A stretch of 64,000 nucleotides of DNA, taken from the NCBI RefSeq assembly GCF_021134715.1, contig NC_060020.1:6634001-6698000 (forward strand), written 5' to 3'. Below are positions 11,401-23,800 of the stretch, piece by piece. Each line of letters starts with the position of its first letter. Position 1 is the first letter of the stretch. The notes below the pieces were generated by a model. That model was not told where the DNA came from and made no database searches. It was given only the letters and a program-made list of their open reading frames with translations. Made by a program: the position numbers and the translations under genes. This stretch comes from Daphnia pulex (Eukaryota; Arthropoda; Branchiopoda; Diplostraca; Daphniidae).

Positions 11401-13839
11401 AAACTCCTCGGCTCCGTCGTCTACGCCCATCGGCAGGTTTGTTTTTTTATTTGGTTTTTTTTTTTATTTTTTCTAGCCGCCAATTATGACATCAAATATA
11501 TTTTAATCCGATTGGCCGACCGGATGGGATCGGCAGGAGCTCTTCACCACTGTATATATCGGATTCCTGGCGCTCATCTTCTCCTCTTTCCTCATGTACC
11601 TGGCCGAGAAAGAAGCCAATCCGGAAAAGTTTAGCAATTTCGCCGACGCCCTCTGGTGGGGAGTGGTAAGTTGCTCCTTCCTTCCGGCCGGACGATTTCT
11701 TTTCTTCCTTTTCGTTTCTTTTCTCATTTCATTTTTTGTTCTGAGAAATTTCCCAGATTACCCTGTCGACGGTGGGCTACGGCGACGCGTTCCCAATCAC
11801 TTGGCAAGGCAAACTAATCGCTTCCGGATGCGCTCTGATGGGAATCTGCTTCTTTGCGCTGCCCTCCGTAAAGTTTTGGACCGCCTCTTTCTCGAATGAT
11901 TCATTAATAGATCAAATGTTTTATTTCATTTCCAGGGGATTTTGGGATCTGGATTCGCTTTAAAAGTCCAGCAACAGCAGAGACAGAAACACATGATCCG
12001 TAAGAACTAAGAATCCGCTTGGAAAAAAAGAATGTTGTGACCCATCCATCAACTCTTGTCCATCTTGTTTTTAAGGGCGACGTCAACCGGCCGCCTCTTT
12101 GATCCAGTGCCTGTGGCGATGTTGCGCCGCCGACGGACTCTTCCGCTCCGTGGCCACTTGGAAGGTTCACATGCCCAGTCCCAACTCGTGAGAAATGGTT
12201 TTCCAATGAAAAGGAGAGAAAAGCAAAACAAAACAAATAAAGGTGATTCAATTCATTTCCGTTTCAGGTACAAACACAATACGTCATTCGTGATGACGCG
12301 GTTGCCGACGATCCGGCGGCCGAAAGCCCCGCCTCCGGCGCACAAAATAGCCCTGGTTTCGGCCAACCTTGCCGGTTGCGCCATCTCGGGACAGATTCCG
12401 GAAGCCAACGAATGCGGCGCTCATCCCAACATCAACGGCGGCATCGGCCGGAAGCTCGTTCACGATAGCAGCCGCAATTCTTCCGGTAGATAAAAAAAAA
12501 TCTCCGTTCGATTCCCCCGTTAATTCATTGATGGGAATCATCATCTTCACTGTTTTTCTTTTCAATTGAGAGATATCTATCCTCCTCCCCCCTTTTGTTT
12601 TGGTTGTGCCATTCCTTTGATCGTTGATTCTTTTCTCTTCGATTATCTTTGATCTCATTCATCGGCAGACGATGAAGAGGAACACCCCGTGCGCTACATC
12701 CAGCTGACTCCGCAGTACCGCATGGCGATCCGTGCCATCCGCAAAGTGAGTGGGGGGGGGGCGATATAGAAAACATTAGAAAGAAACGTGTGTCCTATAA
12801 CAAGGCCAGTTGGCAATTTTGCATGGCTCATCACTAAAAAATTTTCTTTTTTATTCTTTCTTTATCTTTCTTTCTCCCCCACAAAAACGTGTCTACTTAC
12901 TTGGTCGTCCTTATATACTGAATGGCTGGATGAAACAAATTAGATGAAGTTCCTTGTGGCGCGACGCAAGTTCAAGGAGGCTCTCAAGCCGTACGACGTC
13001 AAAGACGTCATCGAGCAGTACTCGGCTGGTCACGTTGATCTCTTGGGGCGAGTGAAAGCATTACAAGCCAGGTATGATGTCTCTGTCTCTGTGTGCGTGT
13101 GTATGCTACAGCCATATACATGTATGCAGTGTGTACACTCTAATATAGTATAGATCTAGCCCGCCCGTTATGTTGTTGTATATATATATGCCATATAGTA
13201 CAACAAGAATCCATTTTGTAATGTTTGTTTGAACATGATGGCGGGTCGTCGGCAGGCTGGACCAGATCCTGGGCAAACAAGGAGGCTCTTCGTCTAAAGG
13301 CAAGGACGTTTACGACAACAAGTACTGTTTGGCCTCCCGCATCGTCAACGTTGAACGACAGGTGGCCCTTATGATCCAAACTCTTTTTTCTTTCGTGTGT
13401 GTTGTTGTTGTTTGCGGCCAGGGGCGAAATTATAAAAATAAAAAAACGAATATTTTATTATTCCAATGTTTTGGGAAAACAGGTGGGCGATATTGAGGCC
13501 AAGGTGCAAAGGATCCTCGAACTCTGCCTGGAGGACAGACAGACGAAGCGACAGGCAAACGCCAGTAATCCGGGTGATGATCCATCGCCTCTGCCAATTG
13601 TTCATCCGCTCCGACCGAATCCTCCGTCATCTTTGGGTTTGCCGGTCATCTCGTCGACGAACGCGTTAGCAACGCCACTCAAGCCGATTTTGGTAGTCGA
13701 TAGAGGGCACGAGACGTCGGCCAGCAGCGCCGAAGCTCATCACCACCAACAACAACAACAACCAGGAGGAGGTGGTGGTGGTGGACAAGAGGATCAACAT
13801 CCGTCGCCAGTCAAAAAGCGCGTCACCTTGCAGTCCTAG
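5430..13839 (+). CDS. KCNQ: KCNQ-family voltage-gated potassium channel
   Basis: This is a voltage-gated K+ channel subunit of the plasma membrane, expected to form tetramers and carry a slow M-type or IKs-type current. Coding exons read: 5430-5452, 7381-7833, 10286-10420, 10699-10781, 11261-11436, 11537-11665, 11757-11867, 11936-11999, 12076-12187, 12268-12485, 12669-12745, 12944-13071, 13256-13361, 13483-13839. Phases close to 723 aa, a usual KCNQ length. S1 starts near residue 155. The S4 voltage sensor is at 257-274 (R258, R261, R267, R270, with the family's Gln at 264). The pore filter TVGYGD is at 338-343, and S6 continues into [12 protein letters not shown]. Next come calmodulin-binding helix A (IQ-like, ASLIQCLWR), helix B ([17 protein letters not shown], about 525-545) and the C-terminal coiled coil. 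The start was chosen because ATG 5430 lies in AAGACATGG and its phase-2 donor AG|GTAAAA joins 7381 in frame. ATG 7403 is an alternative. Wording around helix A and the tail resembles vertebrate KCNQ1 more than KCNQ2-5. Odd points are Val for Ile in the filter and PSG for the usual PAG in S6. The tail is low-complexity (His, Gln and Gly runs). Confidence 0.93.
8282..8386 (+). pseudogene. Gene-like first-exon fragment inside left arm
   Basis: Within the left arm, GCGCACCATGG is a strong start context and opens a 34-codon frame beginning [17 protein letters not shown], ending at TGA 8384-8386. The same frame lies on the minus strand of the right arm (8629-8733) with identical sequence. Its amino-acid composition is protein-like, unlike the surrounding intron. 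I do not recognise the parent gene. I infer that each arm is a copied fragment of a protein-coding gene's 5' end rather than a working gene. Confidence 0.4.
8629..8733 (-). pseudogene. Gene-like first-exon fragment inside right arm
   Basis: This is the mirror copy of the frame in the left arm, read on the minus strand with the same start context and stop. Having both copies identical argues for a very recent duplication or for ongoing gene conversion. No additional coding sequence follows it. Confidence 0.4.
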
Positions 13840-13943
13840 TGACGGACGCCGACAACGATCCTTGAATTTCTCTTTCTTGGTCTCCACACATATCCATCCA
13901 TGATCCATGTCCATCCATCCTGTTGGTGCCCTCCATCATATCT

Positions 13944-13949
13944 AATAAA
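13944..13949 (+). terminator. Poly(A) signal of KCNQ
   Basis: The first AATAAA after the KCNQ stop codon lies 105 bases downstream, giving a short 3' UTR. No other hexamer was needed to explain the end. Confidence 0.6.
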
Positions 13950-13959
13950 TATATAAGAT

Positions 13960-16900
13960 CTTATTCCCCTCCTCTATAGTTTATTCTCATATCATTTTTG
14001 TTTTTGATCCTTATTCTTTTTTTATATATACTTGTGTGCTGCGCATGCTCCGGCGACCTCGTTCTTCTAGCTCCCTTTATACTCCACCTCCTTCCTCACG
14101 AAACATGTTACACACACACACACACACAGAGACGATGTGGAAATTCAATCAAACTCTTTTATCGCTGGGCTTGAGTAATCGATTTATTTCACTGCCGCGC
14201 CTGCGCCGCACAGCCGATCGATTCACTTTCTCTCCACCTACTACTACTACCCCAACCCCCCCTCACACAAACAAACAACACACACACACACACAGGAAGA
14301 AAAAGGAAAAAAAGTTGGACGCTTCACGTCGTGAAGAAAAAACGGGAGAGAAAGAAAGAAGAAAAAATAACCCGACGCCAGTCGTCGGTCTAATAATAAT
14401 ACTATACGCAGTATACGCTATACTCTACTAGTAGATATATACTAAAGGCTGTGTGTGTGTCTGCTATATTTTGGTTTGATTTGATTTGACTTGCTGCTAT
14501 ACTCCTAGAGTATAAACCAGCCAAACCATCCAACATCGAGCGCGAGACTCCCGCTTTTCTTTGGCCGATCGATAGACACGCGGGGGACGGGCGTCGTCGT
14601 CGGCGGCGGGCCCAGGTCCCGCGTCTATTTTTCCACACAGCGATGCGCCTATGATGTAGGGACTAGGGAGGTCGTTGGCCGTCTCTTCGTGAGAGCCCAT
14701 TTCTTGTTGTTGGATAATATTCCGGGTTGGGCCCCGTGTGGAAATGGAAAGTTGGAGCCGACATGCTAAATGCCAATAGGTCATGACGAAGAAGGAAATC
14801 CGAGGATATAATATTAGAACTGGACACGGGACTCGGACGGCCGGTATGGTAAAGGTGGTGTAACACCACTTTGTCATATGTTTTTTTTCACTCGCATCCA
14901 GCAACTGCTCATTTTTTATCGTACGTCTAAAAAGCAGAAAGAGAGAGGGTCATAACGTGGTGAGTTCCATATTGACACAAATATTACAGACACACACAAC
15001 GGACGTATCTACATAGATCACACACAAAGTCAATCCGCCGTGAAGAGGTACACTTAAGAGCAGCGACCGTTTTCGCTCGTTGTTTGTTTCCTGGGGGCGC
15101 TTGCACTACATGCGCGACTGAAAGCTCTCTAGTCTCTAAGATATATCTCCATCATCAGGGAAGAGATAAAAGACGTTGAACAAATGCTCAAATATCTCTC
15201 TCAACCAAAATAATCAGACAGAATTTCTGGAAGGAAAAATTTATTTAGAACCCAAAAAGAGTAACATGTGCTGCGGTCTTTATAATACACCGACTATAGT
15301 ACACGGATAAATACACAGATAGTCTCTGTGTATAGGCGTATATAATAGTGGCAGTCTCCTTTTTCATCCCTAGCTGAGACTGTCTGTTGTGGGTTTGATG
15401 GTTGGACGTCATACAAGTGAGAAGAAGAAGAAGAAGAAAGTGGCAAAAGCAAGGGCGACTGCTGTATAGACGACGGTGGTCTATATATCTTAGTGCTGGT
15501 GCATGTACAGCTGTGTGCTGCTGCTGCTGCTGGTCTCTTCTTGTGCTTGTGTTCAACGTGAAATCGATACTCACGTAGGATATTATCGAGCGGGAAACGA
15601 CGAGCGAGGGAACCTCCCCCGTACACACTGCAATGACATCAATTGACAAACTTGGCTCCATTCTCCCTTATTCCCTTCACGACAGCAACTCCTATAGAGA
15701 CTCTATACAGACCAAAAGGGCTACTATACAAATAAATATCGATCAGTTGTGTTAGTAGCCCGCTATAACCCCTTCATTTCAGCTAGTCTCATTTTTTTGG
15801 TCCCACTGTTTTGCTGTGTTTCAACAACAGCAGCAGCAGCAGATGGGAAAAAGTCGGAAACGACCGGACCGACGCCTCATGCTGACCGCAGTGCGTGATC
15901 TATATACTAGAGCGGCAACAGCAACGACGACAAATCAAGTCGTATATACTCGGCCAATCTTTTTAAATGATCAGAGGGACCAGCAGGGACCTATGTTTTT
16001 AGGGGGAATAAGGATAGTGGCCTACATACAAATGAAAATGGCAGATCGAACCAACTCGAATCGGTCAAAAAAACAATGGGGGGGCTCTAGCTGGTCGGCC
16101 GTCCACGCATTGCGGCGACAACACGTCTCGCAGTTCGCCACACATAATAACAGCAACGGAAAAAAAAAATCGAACGTCATTTATTCCCAGGAAGAAAGAA
16201 AAAAAAAATCGTTTCCCCCCTTGGATGTAGTACTAGCGCATATCTTCCTTTAGATGTTGGACGGAGAGGGGTGCTGCGTCCAAGGTCGGGTGGAGAAAAA
16301 ATTACCCGGCAAAATCAAATCAGAAACAAATGAGATGCAAGAAAGATGGTTATACAGCAGAGGACTCTCTGCTCTGCTCTCTCTTTCCACCCAATTTTAC
16401 GTGGCATGTAATCTCATTTCTTCGACGATGAATTCGATTGCCCTAAAGCCCCCCTCCTCCTTCTTCCCCATACATATATACCTAAAGCCAGAAAACTAAA
16501 AAAGAAAGAAGAAAAAGGGCCGGTCCGGCTGTACAGACCCATATTGTTGCTGCGGCCCGGTTACGTGATCAGTTGAAGGATGGTCTCCATAAAAGGAACC
16601 GAGCGGCAAACATAAGACAACGGCCATTTTTCCGAGGTGGGAGGGAAATGGATGCCCGTCTCTATCATTGTCGATTCCACACTTTTCCACCCCCTTTTCC
16701 TTTTTCTTATTCTTTGTACATTCCTTTTTTTTTTCTTTTTTTCTTTTTTTTCTCCCGGCCCCCGACCTGCCGCAGTGCTGTGATGCAGCAGCTGGGATGA
16801 ACGCCGGCTCTCTCCCTAGTCCCGCCCGCATACATATACATATAAGTATATGCTGCTGCTGCTGCCTGGGCACACACACACTGCAAGCAAGAGAGAGACT

Positions 16901-19900
16901 ATATGCTGCTATAGACTTAATCCGTGTGTTATTGTATAAATGTGCCATAGGCTGCTCCAACGAGTAGTATCTTTTCTTTCCTTCTTTTCAATTCCCCAGC
17001 CGTTGCTCTTTGGTTCTCTTGTTTGACTAGACTGCGTATATATATACACCAGTTAGAAAGTAGGCAGCAGCAGCAGCAGAGTATCAACAACTGTTGATGG
17101 ATGATTTTATACTACTGCTGCTGCTGCTCTGAATAGAATCCCAGAAACAAAAGAGGGGCGAAGAAAAGAGGCTTATATATATACATAGCAGAAAAGTATA
17201 GCAGAGAGGAGAGGAGAAAAGAATTTCAATTTTCCCACGGACCGGAAGTTGAATATTAGATAAACTTGCGTCATCTCGTCACGATTAGAGCTAGATAATA
17301 CTAGAAGGCTTGCGGGGAAAATAAGAAAAAAAAGGGGAACATGTCAAGTCCAGTTTTTTCTTTCTTTTTTCTTCTCTCCCCTCGGAAAAGCGAATAACGG
17401 ACATGGTGGTGAGATAATAATAATAATGCAATGATGATTGGGCCGAAAGTTGAGCGCGCCAGCAGTGGTGGAGGAGAAAGATATAGGCCCTGGGCTGGCT
17501 CCCGCCCTTCTCCCGAAAAGTCGTCTGTCCGTGAAGCGGGAGAAATGAATAATGCACAAGATGCGGAATGAATGACCGTCCAATCCTCCTCCTCCTCCCC
17601 TCTTGACGACAATGACAACAACAACCCGAGAGAGAGAAAAGGCAAAAGAGATCATCGCCTTCCGGAACTGCTGCATTTTTCGGTTCAACAATGTTCTTCT
17701 TTTTTCTTTTCTTTCTTTCTTTTCTTTCTTCTTTCTTCTTTGATTCGCTTTTATCCGATTCAAGTTGTTGTGCTGCTCTTCTTCTTCCTCTTTTAGTTTC
17801 CCTCTGATTATTTTTCTATAAATGATCACCACCAACACAAGCAAAAGGTCATTGAAAACGAGCGAAAGCTTAGATAGATATATATTTTGGGGGATAGAGA
17901 GGAAAAAGAAGAACCTCGATTTCTCTCTTAGACTGTACGTTGTTTCTTTTGGCCCACCACCACCACTATATAATCCCGCCCCTCCCTCACTCCCGACACG
18001 CACAAACACACACAACTATACAACCGATCAATAAGTGGAGTGAGTGGAGCGAGTGAGCTGCTGCTGCTGCTGCTTCTCTCCCGCACCGCGTATCTATTTT
18101 TTTTTTACCCCTCCAACTCTCCCGGCCGGTATACCGGATCTCTCGTTTCTTCCTATATAGCGGCTGCTGGTGTGTTTGTCTATGTGAACGATATCTCGTG
18201 AAAGGGGGATGACACATAGAGATACTACGGTACTATACTCGTCTACTACTACTACTAAACACACCACGTATTAGATATATATAGGAGTGCTGGCGGAGAG
18301 AGAGAGAAATCTATGTACCATCTTTGATTCAATAAAGTTTGGCAAACTGATGATGACGTCCTTTTGGGTACATAAACACACATATCTGCCGCCGAGACGA
18401 TCTCCGCCTACGCCGGCCCCTCCCTTGTAAACTTTGCAAGCCTATATGTATGATGGTCTCTGCTCTGCCGGCTGACTCGTCATATTATATACGGGTGTAC
18501 ATTTATATATAGGCTACATCTAATACCGCAGACACTAGGATCGTCTGGCAATCATCTAGTCGATACATCAGTATACCATATCTATATGTGCTAGCTATAG
18601 GTTGCTGCTGCCTAGCATCAGTCTATATAGACTCCTAACTCTAGTTTCCCCACCAATGTGTCTGAATAGGTACATATATATATAGTGATAGAAGGAAAGG
18701 CTATTTATCTTGGCACGGTCATATTTATGGGTTCGATCGTTATGATTAGATAGAGAGCGGGGGAAAAAAAGGGGGTGATTTGGAGCGACGGCTCCTTGAT
18801 TTACGGCCAATTTCTCAGTATTATTGGCGGGGTTGATTTTTGCTTGTGGCTTTGAAGGTCTCTCTGTGTATATCTGCGCGGCGAAAGGTCGGGAATTTAT
18901 GAATGGATGGAAAAGTGTGAGAAGACTCCGCCACACGCCGAGCGGGAGAAAGAAAGAAGAAAAGTGGCAACCTTCCAACCATTCAAGAGGCTCCTAGCTC
19001 CTGGCTCCTGTCAACAATAAAACACGCATGAAAGAATTTTTTTTTTTCATAATGAAAAAGGACAAATAAATAAATAAAAAAAGTGGGTAGGTTGGAAAAA
19101 CTAATCAAGAAAAGTTCTTTGATCATCAAAAAAATGTTTTTGATGTTGATTCAAATAATGAGCCATTTATTCAGCTGCAGCCACTCATCATATCTCTAAT
19201 CAATGTTTTTCGTGAAATGGTTGCTGCTGTCCCCGTTGTGTTTCCCGCTCTGCGCCGGCGCATATTTCATCCCTCCCTCTCTCTAAGCTCTTCGAATTTT
19301 CTGAATTAAAAATTCACAAGAATGAAAAAATGATTGCGCCTTGGATGTTATTTCGTCATCCCCAGTTTTCAATGTTTAGCTCATTGCTGTGTGACTTATC
19401 GTTGAAATCGAAGGGGGGCCAGTGTGGCGCATGTGCGCCATCCGCTCTTTTTTCCGCCATTCCAACTTGAAAGAAAATATATAACGTCGTGAAAAAACAA
19501 ATGGCGAAGTAAAAAAAAAAATTCGAATGGAGAACAAAACAGGCCGGCATATATAGTCGACCAGGGAATATATCTATAAGGAGCCAGCCAGCAGCAGGAG
19601 AAGAAGTTGGTGAGGGTGGTGGCGTCAGAGTGTAGAAAAAGATGAGGCGCATCGTCGTCGTCGAGTTTCGATCGTCGTCGGTAGGCTGCTGGCGTCGACC
19701 TTAAAAGAGGAGGGCATATAGCAGCAGCAGACGTCGCTGTGTAGAGCAAACTCTCTCGTTGCCCGTCTATGTGGAAAAATAAGGGATTGTATGTGGACTT
19801 GGTGGGTGGTGGGCGGAGTTTAGGGAGCTCCTCTTTGGCTGTCTGTGCTGTGCTGTGTCCTGGCGTCGCTATAGGAAGGAGTGAGAGCGGCCATGTTGGT

Positions 19901-20813
19901 TTCTCTTCTCCCAGTTGTCGGTACACGGAGACGTCATTAACGAGCGAGTGATGGTGGTGGCGGTGGTGGTGGTCGTCCTCCTCCTCCTCAGGTGCGCCTC
20001 CAGACAGTGAGTGAGAGACACTCTCGCAGTGTGTGTGTGTGTATGTGTACATGTGGACGACGACGACGACGACCGTGAGTGTATGTGTGTGTGTGGGAAA
20101 GTAGAAAAGAAGTTAGACAAACAAAAGAGGACACAACAAGAGAGAAAATTGACACACACACGACATTGCACACGTACCAGAGTTCGAAACGAGTTGGCCA
20201 AAAATTGACAGTGAAAACGACAGGGCCTACCTTGGACCCCCCTGGACAAAAATAAACTCGAACCGCCATTTCACCATCTTTCTTTTTCTTTTTTTCACCC
20301 CCAACCGGAGAGAATCGATTGTCCGACACAAAAGTCCAGAGTCCATCGTCTATCCTCATCGTGTAAAGTTCAGCTCTCAGTTTGGTTGTTGTTTGGCTTG
20401 GATTTCGCAAGTGTGTCTATTCCATACGGTGTTGTGTGCTGTGTTGTGTGTTGTGTGTCACCAACGAGAGGAAAAAAAACCCTGGGGCAGTTCGCCATTT
20501 TGTCCGTTGGGGGGGTTATATATGATATCTGGGTCTGCAGCCATTACCACTCGTACCACCACCACGACCACGCGATGATTCTCGGATGAATAATTTTTGT
20601 CGTCGTCTGCAAGTGTGTGTGTGCTCAAGTGATTATAAGCATTGGTGCTGTCGTGTGTGTGTTTTTCATCGAGTATATCTATAGCCAAACCGGTGGTTGG
20701 TGTGTGTGGTGGTTGTGTGCTGGCCCTGGTGCAATCCCTGTGATGCAGCATCGTCAATCCCATTGCTCATCTCGCAGACAAAAGACCGGCCTCGATTCAA
20801 CTTCGGGGCTTTC
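13960..20813. other. Simple-repeat-rich spacer, probably including the Rim 5' region
   Basis: No coding region is supported. The stretch is dominated by CA/TG runs (for example near 14115-14130, 14275-14295 and 20025-20060), CTG/CAG runs (near 15518-15531, 15828-15841, 16850-16862, 17068-17078, 17115-17128, 18058-18072), GA/TC tracts and GAC runs (20056-20073). Long open frames on the minus strand (for example 17344-18015 and 19396-20052) follow these repeats and have low-complexity translations. Non-coding 5' exons and the Rim promoter may sit towards the right end, but I cannot place them. Confidence 0.5.
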
Positions 20814-23800
20814 ATGGCTGCCTTGGGTGGAAGCTCGTTGTTGAGTGCTGGTGGTGCTTCTTCTTCTTCGGTGGCCGTCCACCATCACCCATCGACTGCT
20901 GCCACTAGTCCCGCATCTGCTATTAGCGCATCGTCGGGAGTGTCCCAGGGAGTCTTGTCATCGTCACCTGCTGCCGCCACCGCCGCTCCCAGTCGAGCCC
21001 AAGTGGTGGCTTCGCCCATGCCCGATCTCTCCCACTTGACCGAGGACGAACGCAGGATTATCGAGTCGGTGCTCATGCGACAACGACGAGAAGAGGAACA
21101 AGAAACCGAAATTGTCAGGTTAGTCTAGTCGTACCTTCCGTTGTTTTAAAGTTTAAAAGAGTTACGACAGTTGGCCTAGCAACCAAACAAGGTTGTTGTT
21201 GTTGTTGACCAGACATCATTCATGTTGTGAACGACTGTCTGTAATATTCGTATCATCTCTTGAGTTATAGAGTTGATTCTTCTTTTTGATTGGTTATATT
21301 CAATTACCAGTTGAAAGAGAAGAAGAAGAAGAACGAACAAGTCGTTGTGTGTGGGAACTGGCGGTTTTCATTGCCGGTCTGTTGACGACGGCGGCACAGC
21401 AGAAAAAAGTAGACGGGGGGGGGGACATTTTTGTGCCATCTTTCAACTGCCGACGTCACGTGCAATCCCTTCTTTGATTTGTCTACGTGTGTGTGTAGGA
21501 AGAACTGCGTGAAGAGCTGTGCACGAAAACGTACACGGTCTCCCCCCCCTCCCCTCTCTCGGTGGATCAATAAGAAACTCCATGTCCGTTACACAAGGCC
21601 GGAGCTCTTGGACTCCGCCCCTTTTCCACATACATAGCAGAGCCACCTCCTCCTTGCCTTGGCTCCTATACCGTCGTGAGGATTTTTATTTTATTTTATT
21701 TTTTCCCTTGAATGTGTGTGTGATCCATGTGCCCACTACCTCCATCCAACGACGCCGGGCCGGACTACTTTTGCTCTCTCTCCCGTCTGCTTATAGTAAC
21801 TTGTTTTCCCCCCCTTTAATGATAAATACGTTAGAGAGGACTCGTCAACATTTCAAGACGGTTGTTTCTTAATCGTTTCACGAAAGGAAAACGCCTCATT
21901 TGAACGTTCCTGCTGCAATATGTATACCAGGACCGCTGGGCACACACGAAATCTATTCAGCTATCCCCCACCCTTCTCTAGGATGTGCGGCCTTTATTAT
22001 TTATGACGTCCTGAGAGTTCCCGTGATATTGTTGGATGCAACGCTCGGACTCCACATCCCCGACTCTCTACACGCAATAGAGATATCTAGCTAAAGCATC
22101 TAGCGGCTAGCACAGGGAATAACTGCTCAACTCCGGGGTTCGGACGCTATATACATGTGAACATGTTGAACGTGCACACTCCTCTGGTGCCCGATGCTGT
22201 CAGATCGTCGGGAGTGTGTAGGCGGCGGTTATTGGAAACAAACACACAAAAGGGACGACGACGGGGGGAGAGAGAAAAAAAAAGATGAGCAGAAGCCTGT
22301 GGTTGGGAGCGTGGGAGTTTTTGATCAAGTCGATTGACCTTTCGACATTTCCGTTCGGTTCTTCCCACCCGACGCCCCTTTTCTCTACCATACTAAATCC
22401 CCCCCTCCCTTTGCTGCTGACGAACGAAGACCCATCCATCCTCCCACTCCCGAAACTCGTCTGCCTCCCGCGTTTGTCCTTGTTTCGCTATTGAATAACA
22501 CACACACACAGTGGCAGACAGAGTCAAAACGGAACGGGGGGCGGGAGTGTACCCTGCAGTCGCCCAGCTCTTCCGGCGAGAGAGATCGAAGAAAGGGGAT
22601 GGGATTGAAGAGATAACATGTTGCAGGCCAGCAACTGGCCTAGCTTTCAAATAGCAATTGCCTTTTCTCCAAGTTTATTTCGGTTTTTTTAATATATATG
22701 CGCCACAGTGGTGATGATTGGATCACATCACAGTTTGAAATGGAATAATATTTAAAAAAAAAAAAGAGTTGGGCTGATTTGGCTAGCAGCTGTCTGTCTT
22801 GGATGTGTTTGATATTGGACTTTGTGTGTCGTCCGCTGTATTGCATATAGATAGATATATTCAGAGCAGAGCCAAGGGCCGAAGGCAGTCATCCATCGAT
22901 CCGTCACTCTGAGAGAAGGAGGAGGTGGGTGGTTGGAGAGTGGGTTGTGTGTGGGGTGGGTGGAAAGATTACCAGAGCGGTCCGTGTAACTCCGAGTGTA
23001 ACGAACCTAACGATGTTTCAGGTCGGAAGCTAGATGGATCTACTACCGTGCCCGACTTCCTCCTCCTAGCTCCTTTTTTTTTCAGAGTCCGCATCAGAGT
23101 TTTTGATGGTCTTCTTACCCATTCGTCCGACCGTATTGTGTCATCCAGCAGTTTACTCTGCCCAGTAGCGCATGGCTATTGTGTGTGTGTAGCTAGCTCT
23201 ACATCCATTATTCGACTGGTTGTTTGTCTAGAACTAAGAAAAAACTTACTACCCCAACAACAACAACAACAACCCAAAAAGAAAACGTATTGGATTTTTG
23301 TTTTCCCTTTTATTTTGGGTTTGCAATCAATTCAGGCGACAAGCGGACGAAGTGTTGCTCCTGGAGACGGCCATCCGACAAAGAAGTGAACAACAGCGGA
23401 AGGCTGGCGCCGAATTAGACGCCACCTGCCAGCTTTGCCTCAAGACCAAGTTCGCCGACGGATTGGGACACGCCTGCCACTACTGCAACGTCCGTTGCTG
23501 CGCCCGCTGCGGAGGCAAAGTCGCTCTCCGATCCTCAAAGGTACCCTAATATCTATCCGCCTGCTTATTGCTCGCCTATTTATCTACTTTTCTCTCTCTC
23601 TCTTTGGGCCTTTTATATATTTTTGCACCCGCATCTACTCTATTTAATCGTTGGTTGGCTCATGGCTGCTTCACCTGTGCATCCGCTGTCCTTATTGCTC
23701 AATCTCTCTCCCGCGTTCGGCTCTGTGTGGTTTGACAAGTGTTATGCTGATTCCACGTGTCACTTCCATCACATCTCAACTTATTGGTGTGTTCCACTCG

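Noticed and set aside
15245..15661. Minus-strand open frame of 138 codons
   Set aside because: Low-complexity Gln/Ser/Leu translation over a CTG/CTT repeat region without supporting features.
17344..18015. Minus-strand open frame of 223 codons
   Set aside because: The translation is made of Lys/Glu, Phe and Gly runs from purine/pyrimidine tracts, with no domain and no splice context.
19396..20052. Minus-strand open frame of 218 codons upstream of Rim
   Set aside because: Composition follows CA/TG and CTC repeats (His, Thr and Pro runs). No family similarity was recognised and an overlapping frame nearby is equally long.
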